From NCBI GenBank assembly GCA_020536535.1, contig JAHLWZ010000116.1, positions 35,779 through 99,778 on the forward strand: a stretch of 64,000 nucleotides of DNA. The letters are read 5' to 3'. The DNA is from Pelomyxa schiedti. Taxonomy: Eukaryota; Evosea; Pelobiontida; Pelomyxidae. A model generated the notes under the pieces. That model was not told the DNA's origin. It searched no databases and saw only the letters and a list, made by a program, of their open reading frames with translations. This document shows, piece by piece, positions 1 to 10,309 of this stretch. The position numbers were made by a program, and so were the translations under genes. How positions within the stretch are numbered: the first letter of the stretch is position 1; the number at the start of each line of letters is the position of its first letter.

Positions 1-486
1 CCGATGCACTGTACACTGCCTTTGGGTTCACAGAACGAACACCTGTAGGCCTAATCTACTCCCGGTTTTTCTACCATTTCCCTAATTTCCAACACAGATA
101 CTTGTTGGGTTGTACCTATTTGTGCTTGCATATTCCCCTATTCACCGCTGCTTTGTTATATTTGCCTTGTGGGTCTGCCGGAAATTCGAGACACAGGCCG
201 ATGCGTTTTCCACACAACTTGGGTTTGATCTCAGAACCTCCCTAGTTAAAATAGTGGTTCGTTATCTCCCTCCACTCTGACTAGTAATACTAACAACAAT
301 CCTCAAAATCCTCTCACTCACACCCGTGTTTGTGTTTTTTAGGAAGAGAACTGCTTCCGCGTTTTATGGGATCCACTGTATCTTGCATGTCACTCAATGC
401 ACCCACCGGTTGTTGATCGCATTCTCACCCTTGAGAAAATGCAACTTCATAGACAACAGTCCAAATCCTCCACTTCAGGGCACTGA
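1..486 (+). CDS. STE24: STE24/ZMPSTE24-type CAAX prenyl protease, 3' end only
   Basis: C-terminal end of an integral membrane zinc metalloprotease that cleaves prenylated CAAX proteins at the ER/nuclear membrane. Three exons are visible: 1-44, 98-253 and 343-486, separated by introns of 53 and 89 nt. The second exon encodes a hydrophobic segment followed by RKFETQADAF, the family's strongly conserved RRFE-x-QADxFA signature near the last metal ligand. The third encodes EENC and then DPLYLACHSMHPPVVDRI, matching the conserved DPLYSxxHxSHPPLxER motif. The stop is TGA at 484-486, and the short polar tail is typical of the family. The HExxH motif and the membrane core lie left of the window. Identity is secure from the two motifs. 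Whether it is catalytically intact cannot be seen here. Confidence 0.88.
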
Positions 487-590
487 TTATTCACTTTGGG
501 AGAAGAACGATTCTAAACCAAAAAAACAACCTCTTTTTGTTTAGGAGACATAAATAATAATAAAACACTGGTGGTTGGGTGCGGCCCCAA

Positions 591-1140
591 TCAGTTCTTT
601 TTCCTGTGGAATGACCACCCACTACTAGTGGAGTTTGATGTGCTGTTAGTACTTGCATGGGATGGTGAGGCAGGTGATAGGGAAAGTCTGGTTCTACCAA
701 AGGAGGAAGAGGGTGTTGCTGTTGCTGATACTGATACTGTTGCGGATGATGACGCGGTAGTAGTGCTTGTTGGCGGCGGAAAGGTTGGTGTTGGTACACA
801 GCGGGCAAATGAGTGCCCTGTGGATGTTGGAGAGGTGCAAGATGCGGGGGGTGTTGGGGCTGATGTGGCGGGTGCAAGAGGAGTGGCTATAAGTACAGGT
901 GCCTCTGCGGGGAGGGTTGGGTGGTTCTTGGGCGATTTGGGTGTGGTTGTGGTTGCAGCTGGGGTAGTGCGGGAGGAGCTGCTGGTAAATGATGCAGAGT
1001 GGTGAATCTGAGACGGTGGTGGTGCCACTGGGTGCTCATTGAGTGGCTTAAGGGAAAGGGAAGCCGTTGATGTGGAAAGGGGATGTGTAATTGGTGATTC
1101 AGAGCTTCTGACCGGTGATGGGGGTTGCTTTTTATTTTAT
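591..1140 (-). CDS. S/T/P-rich low-complexity open frame, doubtful gene
   Basis: One minus-strand frame stays open from about 1140 down to a stop at 591 and encodes a serine, threonine and proline rich chain with runs of T and S and no recognisable fold. Low-complexity coding regions elsewhere in this window are CA-rich on the sense strand, and that favours the minus strand over the G/V-rich plus-strand frame across the same bases. No ATG lies in this frame, so it would need an upstream exon, and a stop codon sits just upstream of 1140. It lies between the STE24 stop (486) and the RalGAP beta stop (1211). It may be an extra 3' exon, a small gene or simply the 3' UTR of RalGAP beta. Confidence 0.3.
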
Positions 1141-1210
1141 TGGTCATACTTTTAATCAATTGAGAGATGGTACATAAAATAGAGAGCTATAGTACACATT
1201 CCGTGACAAA

Positions 1211-4200
1211 TCAGCTTTCTTGTAGGTTTTGGTTATATTGCATAGAATCCTTTGGCGCAAAACGTATCTGGAACAACTTAGAAATAAAAGAGGCGTAAGA
1301 TAAATACGGCTTAGCTGCAGCACCACCCTCATAAAGGGCCTGTGCTGCCCGATGAGCAGTCATTGAAAGACTGCGCACAAGAGGGCCGAGGGTGAAGAGG
1401 CTCACTGTAACATCTTCAACAAAGGGCCCACATATTACAAGCTGTTAAGATATAAGTGATGACCGGTGTAGGAGGGGAACCTTTGGGTTTATATGGGTGG
1501 AAACTCTGTACAGTCCTGACGGGAGCGGGGAGATTATGAGCTTTTTTTGGTTGTTAGTCCGATTTGTAAACCAGAAGCGTACTTTGACATCATGGAATAA
1601 TGATTCTAGGCAACCGGTATCATAGTTACCATCCTCAGACCAAACAATAAGCACGTAATCCTTTCCAATTAGCCGCTACAACGCTCCATTAGATTGGTTA
1701 CAGAGCTGTATGGTACTTTTTTGTGTTGGTTCTGTTGCTGGTTCGGCATTTTTGAAGCTATGTGAAATACCACTTCAGAACTGAATGTAGCATAGTAAGG
1801 TGCTAAAACACCTTGAGTTTCTCTTATTGCATATCAAGACTTATGTTAGAAGTGCCTGTTGAGCCTTTCCTGTCTAGTCCACCAAGGAAGCCAGTGTGTG
1901 TGGCTACTTGAATATCCCAACCCAAGGTTGCCAAGAACGTTTGATACGCCTCTGATACCCGTACATTGGCGTAAATATCTTCTTCCATGAACTGCCCTGC
2001 CTTAGCATATACCACACCAATTTTCATGCACTCACGTCTGAACGTTGTAAAGATATTAAGGGTCACATAGAAGATATACTCGGGTTGCTGGTCAAGTTGC
2101 TTGATGGACTTGATCAAGGCCGGTGAATTATCAAGAGGAATGAGCACTCGTTGGCTTTGAACAAAGCCAAGCTAGTTAAAGTGAAAAAAAATTTCTCAAA
2201 AAGGGAAAAGCACATGAGCAGCAAGCACTCGGCCAGCCCGGAACTGTGTTTGTAGAGCCTCCTTGAAAGGGGCTGGTGATTCTGCCCAGGTGCTTCCGGA
2301 CAGTCTGGGTTGCACAATGTAAATAAAGGTGATGCACATTTCTTTGTACCCATATGATTTCTCCTGCAATTCTGCTTGTTCAGTATGGAGAATGTCGAGA
2401 ATTCGAGGTACTTCCTCTTCACTGGCGTCAAGTTGTTCAAGGAACATGCTGAGTTGCTGATACTGTTCAGATGTCATACTCAGACTTGGTTGGGTTAAAA
2501 CCGTACAGAAGGCGTAGAAACTCGTACGATTTTGTTTTCCAATCTGAAGTCTTGGGGAGGAGCTTAGGGGGAATACTGGGTTCTTTCTTGGCACCACCTT
2601 CGTTGTTATCATTGTGTAAGTGAGACACCATTTAAGACCACATTACATGCATTTAGGGGAAGTTAATGGAACATAAGATAGGTGCCCTTGCCACACGTAC
2701 TTCGCTGTTCTATCTCTTGCTATCAGTGTGGATACTAGTTCTAATGCAAGAACGTTACAACTAATGATATGTTATGCCAAACTGAACCTCCATCTGTACT
2801 GAGAGAAGGAGTATCAATAAAGGAGATGATAATATTATCATCCATCATAAAGTATCTGACAAGCTGGTGTGCATCACTCAGGGGTATATTAGAGGTCTCG
2901 CAGACTCGGGATAAAATCATCTCTTCCGTAATGCTTGCTGATATTCTCTCAGAGCCAGCAGCTTAAAATGTAAGGGGGGTGTCAGTACATCTAATTGCAT
3001 ACGGGAGGGAAAAGCCCCCAATTGATTCCCACAACAAAGTAATGTTGCTATTGCGGCATCCTTTTTGAGGAATTAATTGTAGCAGAGAAATGGAAAGTCA
3101 CTCACCGTAATTGCAGGACTTTGTTTCTTCTTTGCATTTTTTTGGTTCTGTAAATAACTTAGAAAGCAAACAATCATATAAATGTTACAGCTACCAGTGA
3201 GGGAATTCCCAGAACTGCTACTTCTATGAGAGTTGCCAATGTACGTGGATTGGCGAATACCCACTTACTCTCATCAGCCATGGCCCAAGTTGTTATGCAT
3301 CTGTAGCTCTCGGAAACAACCTGCTCAGAAGATGAAGGATCTTCTAAGAGAGCTCTGATTAACTGTGACAGCTGGGCAACCATCTGTTCAGCAAACTGAA
3401 AGAAGATTACTAAAAGAACAAAATAGCGTTTTGTACTTGATCAACTCTTTCTATGTACTGGTACTTGATGACAACTTCTGTAAGAGTATTGAGTGCACAA
3501 CAGCATACATCAGGAGTCCATTTTAAAGCTACTAACTACAATGACTGTCAAACACATTGCAGCAAATGGGATACATTTTTCAAAATAAGATGTAGTATAG
3601 ACCAAACAAGCAATGGGCCTGCCTGCGGCCCGGCCTGTTGGGCTGGTGTACCAGATTTCACACGGTCGTAGGAGGGAACAAATTCCAATATAAAGACCAG
3701 AGATAAACTGGCAGAGCATACGATTAGACTAGTGATACAGAAAAGTAGAGACATCAACAATGAACCTCAGCAAGCATTTAAGATTTGAAGAACTAATTTC
3801 ATTGTCGATCCCCACAAGAAGCATTGAACCAATGCTCAGCTCTAAATCATAAAAGGATGCAACAGTTTGGTCACCCTAAAAAAAATTAGGGTGTCAAATG
3901 TTGAGCACATACTCCAAGTGACGAGTCCTTGGGAAACTGGGTGTTTTGATATCGGCAGGCATAGCATAGTATATGGCACAGAATGTTTAGACAAGCACGC
4001 CTCACGGTTTCTACTGGCATACCACATCGGTATGTTGAGGGATTCTAGGAAATGTAAGCTGATAAATGTTGCATAGTTGTGTGCCTGCTTAAGTATCCGA
4101 GAGATAGCATGAATATAGAAAGGAATAAGAATTTTGTATCCAGTAATTTCTGTGGGTATAAGATTCTATCAAAGCTTCAACACATACTGAGAATTTAGGG

Positions 4201-5822
4201 TTAAAACCTGTGAGTGAAGTAGTAATGAAATGAGGGTCATGTTTTTAGCATCTCCTGTTTCGAGTGCCTAATTTGGGGTAAATCTTCCTAAGTGACGTCT
4301 AATCAGTAGGGTACAGCTTTAGCAGCCCCTAAAAAGCCAGCAATGTACTTAGGAGAAATCACACATCTCTTGCAGGTAAAGAATATTTTGCATAATCCCT
4401 CGATTGCAAAAGAAGTTCCGTCCTCATATCTTAACTCTAATTACAAAAAAAAATATCTCCACTCCATGGTTTTACCCAGGCCGATTCGTTATAACAGCCT
4501 CAAAAAGAGCTCCCCCAAATATATTCAAAATTGTGTTGCCATCAGGGGCACCAGGTGTGGAGTTTTGCACGATTTGTAGGAAGTCCTGCATGAAAAATAA
4601 GGTTACTTTGTTTTAAACGAGCGGTACCTCAATGCATATGCAAAGACCACTGATTGCTACACGATAATTGTTTGGAGAAGGTATCTGAGCCACACTACCA
4701 GGTAGGTCTGCACAGAAGTCAATATGACTACATCAGGTGAAAAAAAGAAAGGGTACGCAAAAATCTTTGCCAGATGTAGAATATGTAGTCATCACTTACA
4801 TCAGTGACAGCTGAAATGGTTGCACTAGGGCCAGTGAAAACAACAACAAAAATTATAGCATTACCTAACCCATATGTGGACAACTGAGGGGGGATCTGGT
4901 GTGTAAAGTCGTGCAAGCACTGAACTTGTGAGTGCACTACATGTAGCTGCCCATTGACTTATCACTGCCAAGTGCATATTCCTTCCACTGTTACTCAAAA
5001 AAAGAATGTTCGGACCAGACCAGTTTTTGTGGAGTTTGAAAAAAGTATTCCACAGATCAACATTCATGTTTCCAGAAGTCAGCCATGCCTCGTACAACAC
5101 CTTTTCTCGGTGAATACTACTCACAAAGAGGAAAGAGTCTGAACTGCTATAAGCCTATCAGCTATCAAGTCACCACAGCTTTCCTCCTCAAAGTTACTTG
5201 TGCACAGTAAAGAATCTGACATCCCCATAAGTAGCTTTAATATAACCTAATCTGGTTTGTGAATAGTACCAGCACGGTTAGACGTACCTCCCAAGTTTCA
5301 GGCCGTAATTTTAGCTTTGAAACAATGGAAAAGGTATTCAGAGCTCTTAGACATAAGTTGACATGAGTGTGTACATCATCTCGGACTTTGGTGCGATTGG
5401 AAAAGAGAAGTGAGAGGTGTTTCAGACAAAGCTGCGGATCTCCAAGTGAGTATACAATTACGATTTACGGAAGATATACCACATAGTATGCATCGAGATT
5501 ATCTCTTATCCATGCTGGTTGGCGATCCATAGGTGACTGGATCCACTTTGTGTACAGCTCAATGCATTGAGTAATGAGTGTATGATCACCAAGGGGAAGT
5601 CTAAACCCCTGCCCAATGCACTCCATCACCCTTTTATGCGTTGGTTATTAGGAAACGGAAAGGGGTTCCACACCAAAAAACATGTGATTGTGTTGGGAGC
5701 AAAACGGAAATGTTTATTCCACTTTGCTCAGATCCCATAAAATAGGTCACTACATTGCTGACAATGATGCGTTGCACACTGATAGGAAACACAGTATTAA
5801 GAATGTTTGTTTCTGAAGTCAT
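1211..5822 (-). CDS. RALGAPB: Ral GTPase-activating protein, beta subunit (RALGAPB-like)
   Basis: Regulatory subunit of the tuberin-like RalGAP complex, which with a catalytic alpha subunit stimulates GTP hydrolysis by Ral-type GTPases in the cytosol. Many short introns. The N-terminal exons (about 5822-5460) match the beta family: a conserved M-E-x-I-x-x-G-x-x-LPL block, then CIELYTKWI. Exons near 5124-4861 match the segment with W-x-K/A-x-CSALTS. Those at 3383-3174 match the ITTWAM...EVAVLG block. The C-terminal Rap-GAP domain is at 2147-1211: LATLGWDIQVATHTGFLGG, then VLIVWSEDGN, ISPLPSGLYRV and GPLVRSLS. These match the beta rather than the alpha subunit, whose catalytic Asn is not expected here. 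The start is ATG at 5822. An in-frame ATG at 5870 would add a hydrophobic stretch that is unlikely for a cytosolic protein. The stop is TGA at 1211-1213, and the chain ends where vertebrate RALGAPB ends. Confidence 0.85.
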
Positions 5823-5870
5823 AGTCAAAACAAGAAAACAAGAAAAAAAAAGAGCAAGAGGAAGTGCCAT

Positions 5871-6477
5871 CAAAGGGAAAGATCAAGAACAAAGGGAGCC
5901 AGTACTAACCAGGGTTGTGTAACAATCCCGTCACGTGTGCCACCCAGTCCAAAAACATCTTGTCTTAGCACGAAAGCACGTGTCGTAGATCCGGCCTCTC
6001 ACCCACCTCGTGCACTCACCGCCGCTTGGATGTATTTTATTTTCTTTTCTTTTTGTTCCTGTGTTTTCGTCTCGTTCCTCCATCTTCAACGTCTCGTTCC
6101 GACGTTTTGATCGCCAGATCGTGATGAGGAGAATCTCTTGGTCTCCTTACTTCTCAGGAAGGAGCTAAGCAATCACCTACTGGGCATGTTGTTATGGTGT
6201 GTTTCCTGCAGGACCCGCGCCAGGAGACTCAGAGACTCAGACCTTCTCCGGCCATCATTCTTTGAAGGAAAATCAATGTCCGATTTGTTTTGGGGTAAAA
6301 ATTTGACGTTCTGTTCGGCCTTGGGACGTTTCACGGTGACATGTCATTGGGGTTTTTCGCTTTTCCGAGCTTTTAAAAACCGGACACCCAGAACCAACGA
6401 GAAAAAAACAAAAGCAAACAACAAAGCCCGAGAGACTATAGAGCTTAAACAAACAAACAAAGAACATAACAACAAAC
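5871..6477. other. Divergent intergenic region
   Basis: About 600 bp between the RalGAP beta start (minus) and the MRH protein start (plus). It presumably holds both promoters. I see no conserved gene. An open frame from about 6138 has no recognisable domain and runs into the MRH exon in another frame. The last 60 bases before the 6478 ATG are rich in AAC and AAA triplets, a typical A-rich leader. Confidence 0.4.
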
Positions 6478-7181
6478 ATGAAGGCAATTGTTGCGTTATT
6501 GTTGGTTGGATTGGCATTGGTTGTTGCCCAGCAGGTTGGCTTCCGTTTCCCAATGCTTTTCTTACTTACTCTTTCCTTCTTTTTCTTTCATTTACAGGCA
6601 TGCACTTATACAACCGTTGGAACCAATGGTGAAACTCTTCAATACGATTTGTCCCCATTGACATTGACTGGGTATGCGCTTTTTTTCTCGGTTTTTCTTG
6701 TTTGTAACATTCCACAACACCTACAGTGAGAACTACATGATCCAGGACGAGAAGAACAACAAATACTTGCTCAACATTTGCGCAAATGCCACGTCCGGAT
6801 GCACTCCTGCCCAGGCCGTGTGTCAGCAGGCCTCAAACACAAGGTACTACGGATGTGGTATCCTCAGCACCCAGAAGATAACTGACGGAGGTTAGTCGTT
6901 TCGTTTACTAAGAATGAACAACAAACCAACACCAAATTGTAGAATCCGGACCTGACAGTGGCGTGACAGTGTGGTACGGCGAGGGCACATCATGCAGTGG
7001 ATTAATCGACCGTGCTACTACTATATACATTGGATGCAGTCCCGACACTGAGACTGTAGTCTATGATGTTATGGAAGCCTCCAGCTGCCAATACTCTATG
7101 TGTGTATTTCGAATTCAATTCCATTTTCTAAACTGTCCCCAAACCAGATGGATGAAGAGCAAGTATGCCTGCCCTCTGTGA
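6478..7181 (+). CDS. Small secreted MRH (mannose-6-phosphate receptor homology) domain protein
   Basis: About 165 residues from four spliced pieces with introns near 6533-6598, 6672-6726, 6891-6942 and 7092-7146. The ATG at 6478 starts a clean signal peptide (MKAIVALLLVGLALVVA-QQ). The rest is a single MRH/Atg27-type beta domain. It has paired cysteines and RATTIYIGCSPDT, then E-A-S-S-C-x-Y and W-x-K-x-K-YACP at the end, the usual closing motif. The Arg before the I-x-C strand and the Glu/Tyr around the penultimate Cys are the residues that bind mannose-6-phosphate in receptors, and they are present. No membrane segment follows, so it is probably a soluble ER, Golgi or lysosomal lectin-like protein. 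The ligand is inferred from family knowledge, not shown. Stop is TGA at 7179-7181. Confidence 0.78.
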
Positions 7182-7746
7182 TTGCCAAGATACACCAAAC
7201 AAGTGCCATCAGTAGTGTTTCTTTTTACCACACCAAATGACAAATAAATTATTGGAGGAATGAAAAACAAAACTGGGTTTTTGGAAAGTTTTTTTCTTTA
7301 ATTTTGAAGCTGTGTGTTTACACACAGGATACAAAAATTGGGACTGGCCAGTGGCCTGAGTCCACGAGGCATTGGAGTTAGTTTGCAATCAGCAAAAAAT
7401 CTACGCCATCCCTTACGGTCATCAGCTGTAGAAATACCCCAAGCGCAAGAACTGAGAAGAAAACTCCTCAAGCCCCGCGCTTTTTGTACGTCAGGCGGTG
7501 TCCAAGAAATTGTGGGAAGGGTTTCTTTCAGTTCTCTGAAAGACTGTCAAACAAACGAAATAAATTCTTTTTGATTGGAATCAGGCAAGGTGACACGTGT
7601 GCGTGGCAGGAGCGAACACAGACAAGGAAAACAAATGTGTATGTGCTGAGGTACGAGATCTGGAGATCTCGTTGCGCTGCGGTGGCTCTGTGTTATTTGT
7701 TGTACCGCCCTGTTGTTACGCATTGCGTTGTATTCATGTCTCCTTC
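7182..7746. other. Unresolved interval upstream of the SYAP1-like gene
   Basis: The first part (7182-7300) looks like the MRH gene's 3' UTR and contains AATAAA at about 7244. From about 7310 to 7570 both strands have open frames (plus from 7314, minus on the complementary frame), but neither shows a domain I recognise. Any 5' exon of the SYAP1-like gene must lie here or not exist, and I could not fix one. Confidence 0.35.
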
Positions 7747-8979
7747 ATGAAGTGTTCTTTCAACCCACCCTTTTTTTTTTTCCCAGCATGGTGGAAGGGG
7801 ACATTGGGAGCGGCATTTGGTGGGATAAAGAAAGCGATTGACTCTGAGCAACAGGCTATTGCCGCTGAGGAGGAGTCTATAAGAGCGTCAAATGTGTGGG
7901 ACCCTGATCAATTGTCCCGTGCTGCAAAGACTGGTGTGCACAGTAGCATAAATTCCTTGTTTTGTAACTGACTTACAGTAAAACTGCCTTGGAATGAATT
8001 GGATTCTGTCCCAGAACAGTTTAGGAATGTGGCTCGGGGAGATATAATCAAACTTGCCACTGTGTGTTCTTTTGTGCCTCAGCCCCAATAACTATTTAAA
8101 AGGACCAACACGCACTTCTCAATGCTCCTCCAAGCGTTCCTGGATTTGAATTCGACTATAATTCAATTGTTCCAGTGGCATTCGCTTGTCTAGGAGCTGA
8201 CGCACTGTTATCCAAAACTAGGACATCTCTCGTACCAAAGCAGTAGCTTCCCATCTTTATTGCTTGCAATTCGTCGTAATGCAGCCATAAGGATTTCTGA
8301 GGAAAACTTTTGGCATAATTACTTCTTACGAATTCATCTCATCAAGGCGTCATACCAAAAGGCATCCAAAGCAACAAGTACTTCGACAACAAAGATTGAA
8401 TCTTTGCTGCCCGAACCACCAGCAACTTCTCCTGCCATGTTTCCAGCTCCACCCTCCACTCTTCCCGCTACTCTCCCACAAACAGCCACTGCACCTACTG
8501 AGGAGACCTCCACAACGGAGTTTGTGAGTGACTCTCTGGATGGACATCAGAATAATAATGGTATTACCCCACACTTTCCGTAACTCATGGCAAAACAGTG
8601 CTGTGGGCGTCGTCGAACACTTGGGATGAAATAAAAGTGGCACTTGAAGAGCTTAACTTACCAGCGGCAACCCCTCAAACACCTCCATCAAACACAACAA
8701 CACCAACAACCACAACCGAAGCAAGCCCTGATAAAAACTCCACGGCTGAAACACCACAAATCACTCCAGCAGAAACTGCCACAACTGTGTCGGTTTCCAC
8801 AGATACCACTCCAAGCACAAACAAGTCTGATAACACGGAAGCAGCAAATGCTACCACCCCTGTAGAAGAAGGTAATTCGGTCTCACATAACCTTTGTATT
8901 TAATCTTACTTTGTCTTTAATGCAAATAGATTGGGAGAAGGCAATAGAATTGGAGCTATCGACAGCACAAGACTCCTAA
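7747..8979 (+). CDS. SYAP1: SYAP1-like BSD-domain protein
   Basis: Cytosolic BSD-domain protein related to synapse-associated protein 1 (AKT-pathway adaptor in animals; general role unclear in protists). Order seen: a short helix with GIKKAIDSEQQ; then LPWNELDSVPEQFR, matching the PPW segment of SYAP1; VPGFEFDYNS...ADALLSKTR...LVPK, matching the pre-BSD part; and ISEENFWHNYFLRI, the BSD core F-W-x-N-Y-F. A P/T-rich linker follows, then EFVSDSL, an acidic W-D-x-I segment, a second T-rich linker and the terminal DWEKAIELEL motif. The stop is TAA at 8977-8979. The in-frame ATG at 7747 is provisional: the T-run and CAG at 7771-7786 looks like a splice acceptor, so a first exon may lie upstream. 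Tail-to-tail with the nitroreductase, 93 bp apart. Confidence 0.78.
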
Positions 8980-9072
8980 TGCCGTACCTTTTTTGTGTAA
9001 ATTAAATAACAATCAGTATACTCTTACTTGCAAATACTGATGTACGTGTATACATAGATATCAGTTTAGTTA

Positions 9073-9896
9073 CTAGAGGTATGACTGCACAGTCTCATTT
9101 ATTGGTCTCCTTGGTGTGCGTTTTGGTGAAGGCCCTCTTTGGTACCCAATGGAAATTATGGCCACAGGGACCTATCAAACCAACACCAATTCATTCAGAA
9201 TTAGGAAAGGATAATAGTAGGATGCATTCACCTGCTTTTTGGTGAGGTGCAGTATTGATTGAACTTCGCTCTCTGAAAAAGCACCCACCCACACTGAGGA
9301 TAACCCCAGTGCATTAGCAGCCAATTGTGCATATCCAGCAGCAAGAGTTGCTAGAAGAAAAATATTTCTGAGTATCAAACAAGCACAACTCATACACAAA
9401 ACACAGAATAGGATAACTTCCTAGGAACAGAAACCAAAAACAAAGCAAAACAAAACAAAACAAAAGCAAAGCCAACACACCGTCCTGTATAGCATACATC
9501 GAGCCTCTCTCAGCATACTTGGTCTCATTGAGGGAAGGATCAGCCCAGAACACCAAGCACAAAGGGGCCTCAGACACAAAGGGCTGGTCCAACGCAGCAA
9601 CGCACAGCGCCTCCTTCATCTCCGCATTCCTCACTGCCGCAATCCCATACCTATATATGCCCCCCCACGTATAGTCAGCCACATTCATTATGTCTATATA
9701 TATACTTGGATGCATGTGTGTTGTGGGGTGGGGTGTTGTTTGTCGAATTCGTCCATACGCACGCCTGTATGTTGCCGGCGGACGGGGCCCTGATGGCCGC
9801 GGCGAGGATCGAACCCTCGACCTCTGGGGTGACCTCCTTCGTGTCCACGAAGTGCCTCGTCGAGTGCCGCGACTCCACACAGCCAAACAGATCCAT
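9073..9896 (-). CDS. Nitroreductase family FMN oxidoreductase
   Basis: NAD(P)H- and FMN-dependent reductase of the bacterial-type nitroreductase fold, acting on nitro or quinone compounds (substrate unknown). Four exons. Exon 1 (9896 to about 9761) encodes the FMN phosphate-binding start, with SRHSTRHF, then RAPSAGNIQA, the classical APSAGNxQ motif. Later exons give DPSLNE, DATLAAGYAQLAANALGL and W-V-G-A-F, the second conserved helix. The last gives VPVAIISIGY followed by a basic tail. The start is ATG at 9896 and the stop TAG at 9073-9075. About 170-180 residues, normal for a single-domain member. Exon 1 is clearly more GC-rich than the rest. The gene shares a 413-bp divergent spacer with BTAF1. 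A bacterial origin is plausible for this family, but the introns show it is fully nuclear. Confidence 0.85.
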
Positions 9897-10309
9897 TCCG
9901 TTCGTGATGAATCCGCGAATTGGGTGATTGTGGGAAGCTGCGCATCTCCACAAAGATGGATAGTAAGGGGAGGTTAGTGAGTGTGCCTGGCAGACAGCAG
10001 GGAGGCGAGATTCAGAGACTGAGCCCCCTCTTCATATTTCCTGATGAAATCTCCGAATGGCATTTTTAGTCACAGGCCAGGGCTTATAAGGCCACAAAAA
10101 ATGGGCCAAGGCAGCAGCCACAGCACCGGATTAGCGACAAAGGGAAAAAAAAAAAAAAAAAGAAACACGTACATACGCAATTCATTTGGAGACCATTGGT
10201 GCTGACACGCGTCCGTTATTTTTTTTTTTCCCTCCTTTTTTTTTGGGCTCATTGTAAAACATACAGCTTTTGAAATAGTTGGTGGTTTTTTTTTTATTGA
10301 GGGCACGAG
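9897..10309. other. Divergent spacer with homopolymer tracts
   Basis: Spacer between the nitroreductase start (minus) and the BTAF1 start (plus). It contains long A and T runs near 10144-10160, 10218-10231, 10236-10244 and 10285-10295 and no credible exon. The open frame on the minus strand across 10070-10426 is built largely from these tracts and overlaps the proven BTAF1 first exon. Confidence 0.45.

Noticed and set aside
571-1005. Plus-strand open frame rich in G and V
   Set aside because: It is the complement of a CA-rich low-complexity stretch. Real low-complexity coding here uses the CA-rich strand, and no conserved motif is visible.
9790-9815. TTCGATC box resembling a tRNA T-loop on the minus strand
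   Set aside because: It is inside the nitroreductase first exon, in the E-G-S-I-L-A-A-A codons, and no other tRNA part is present.
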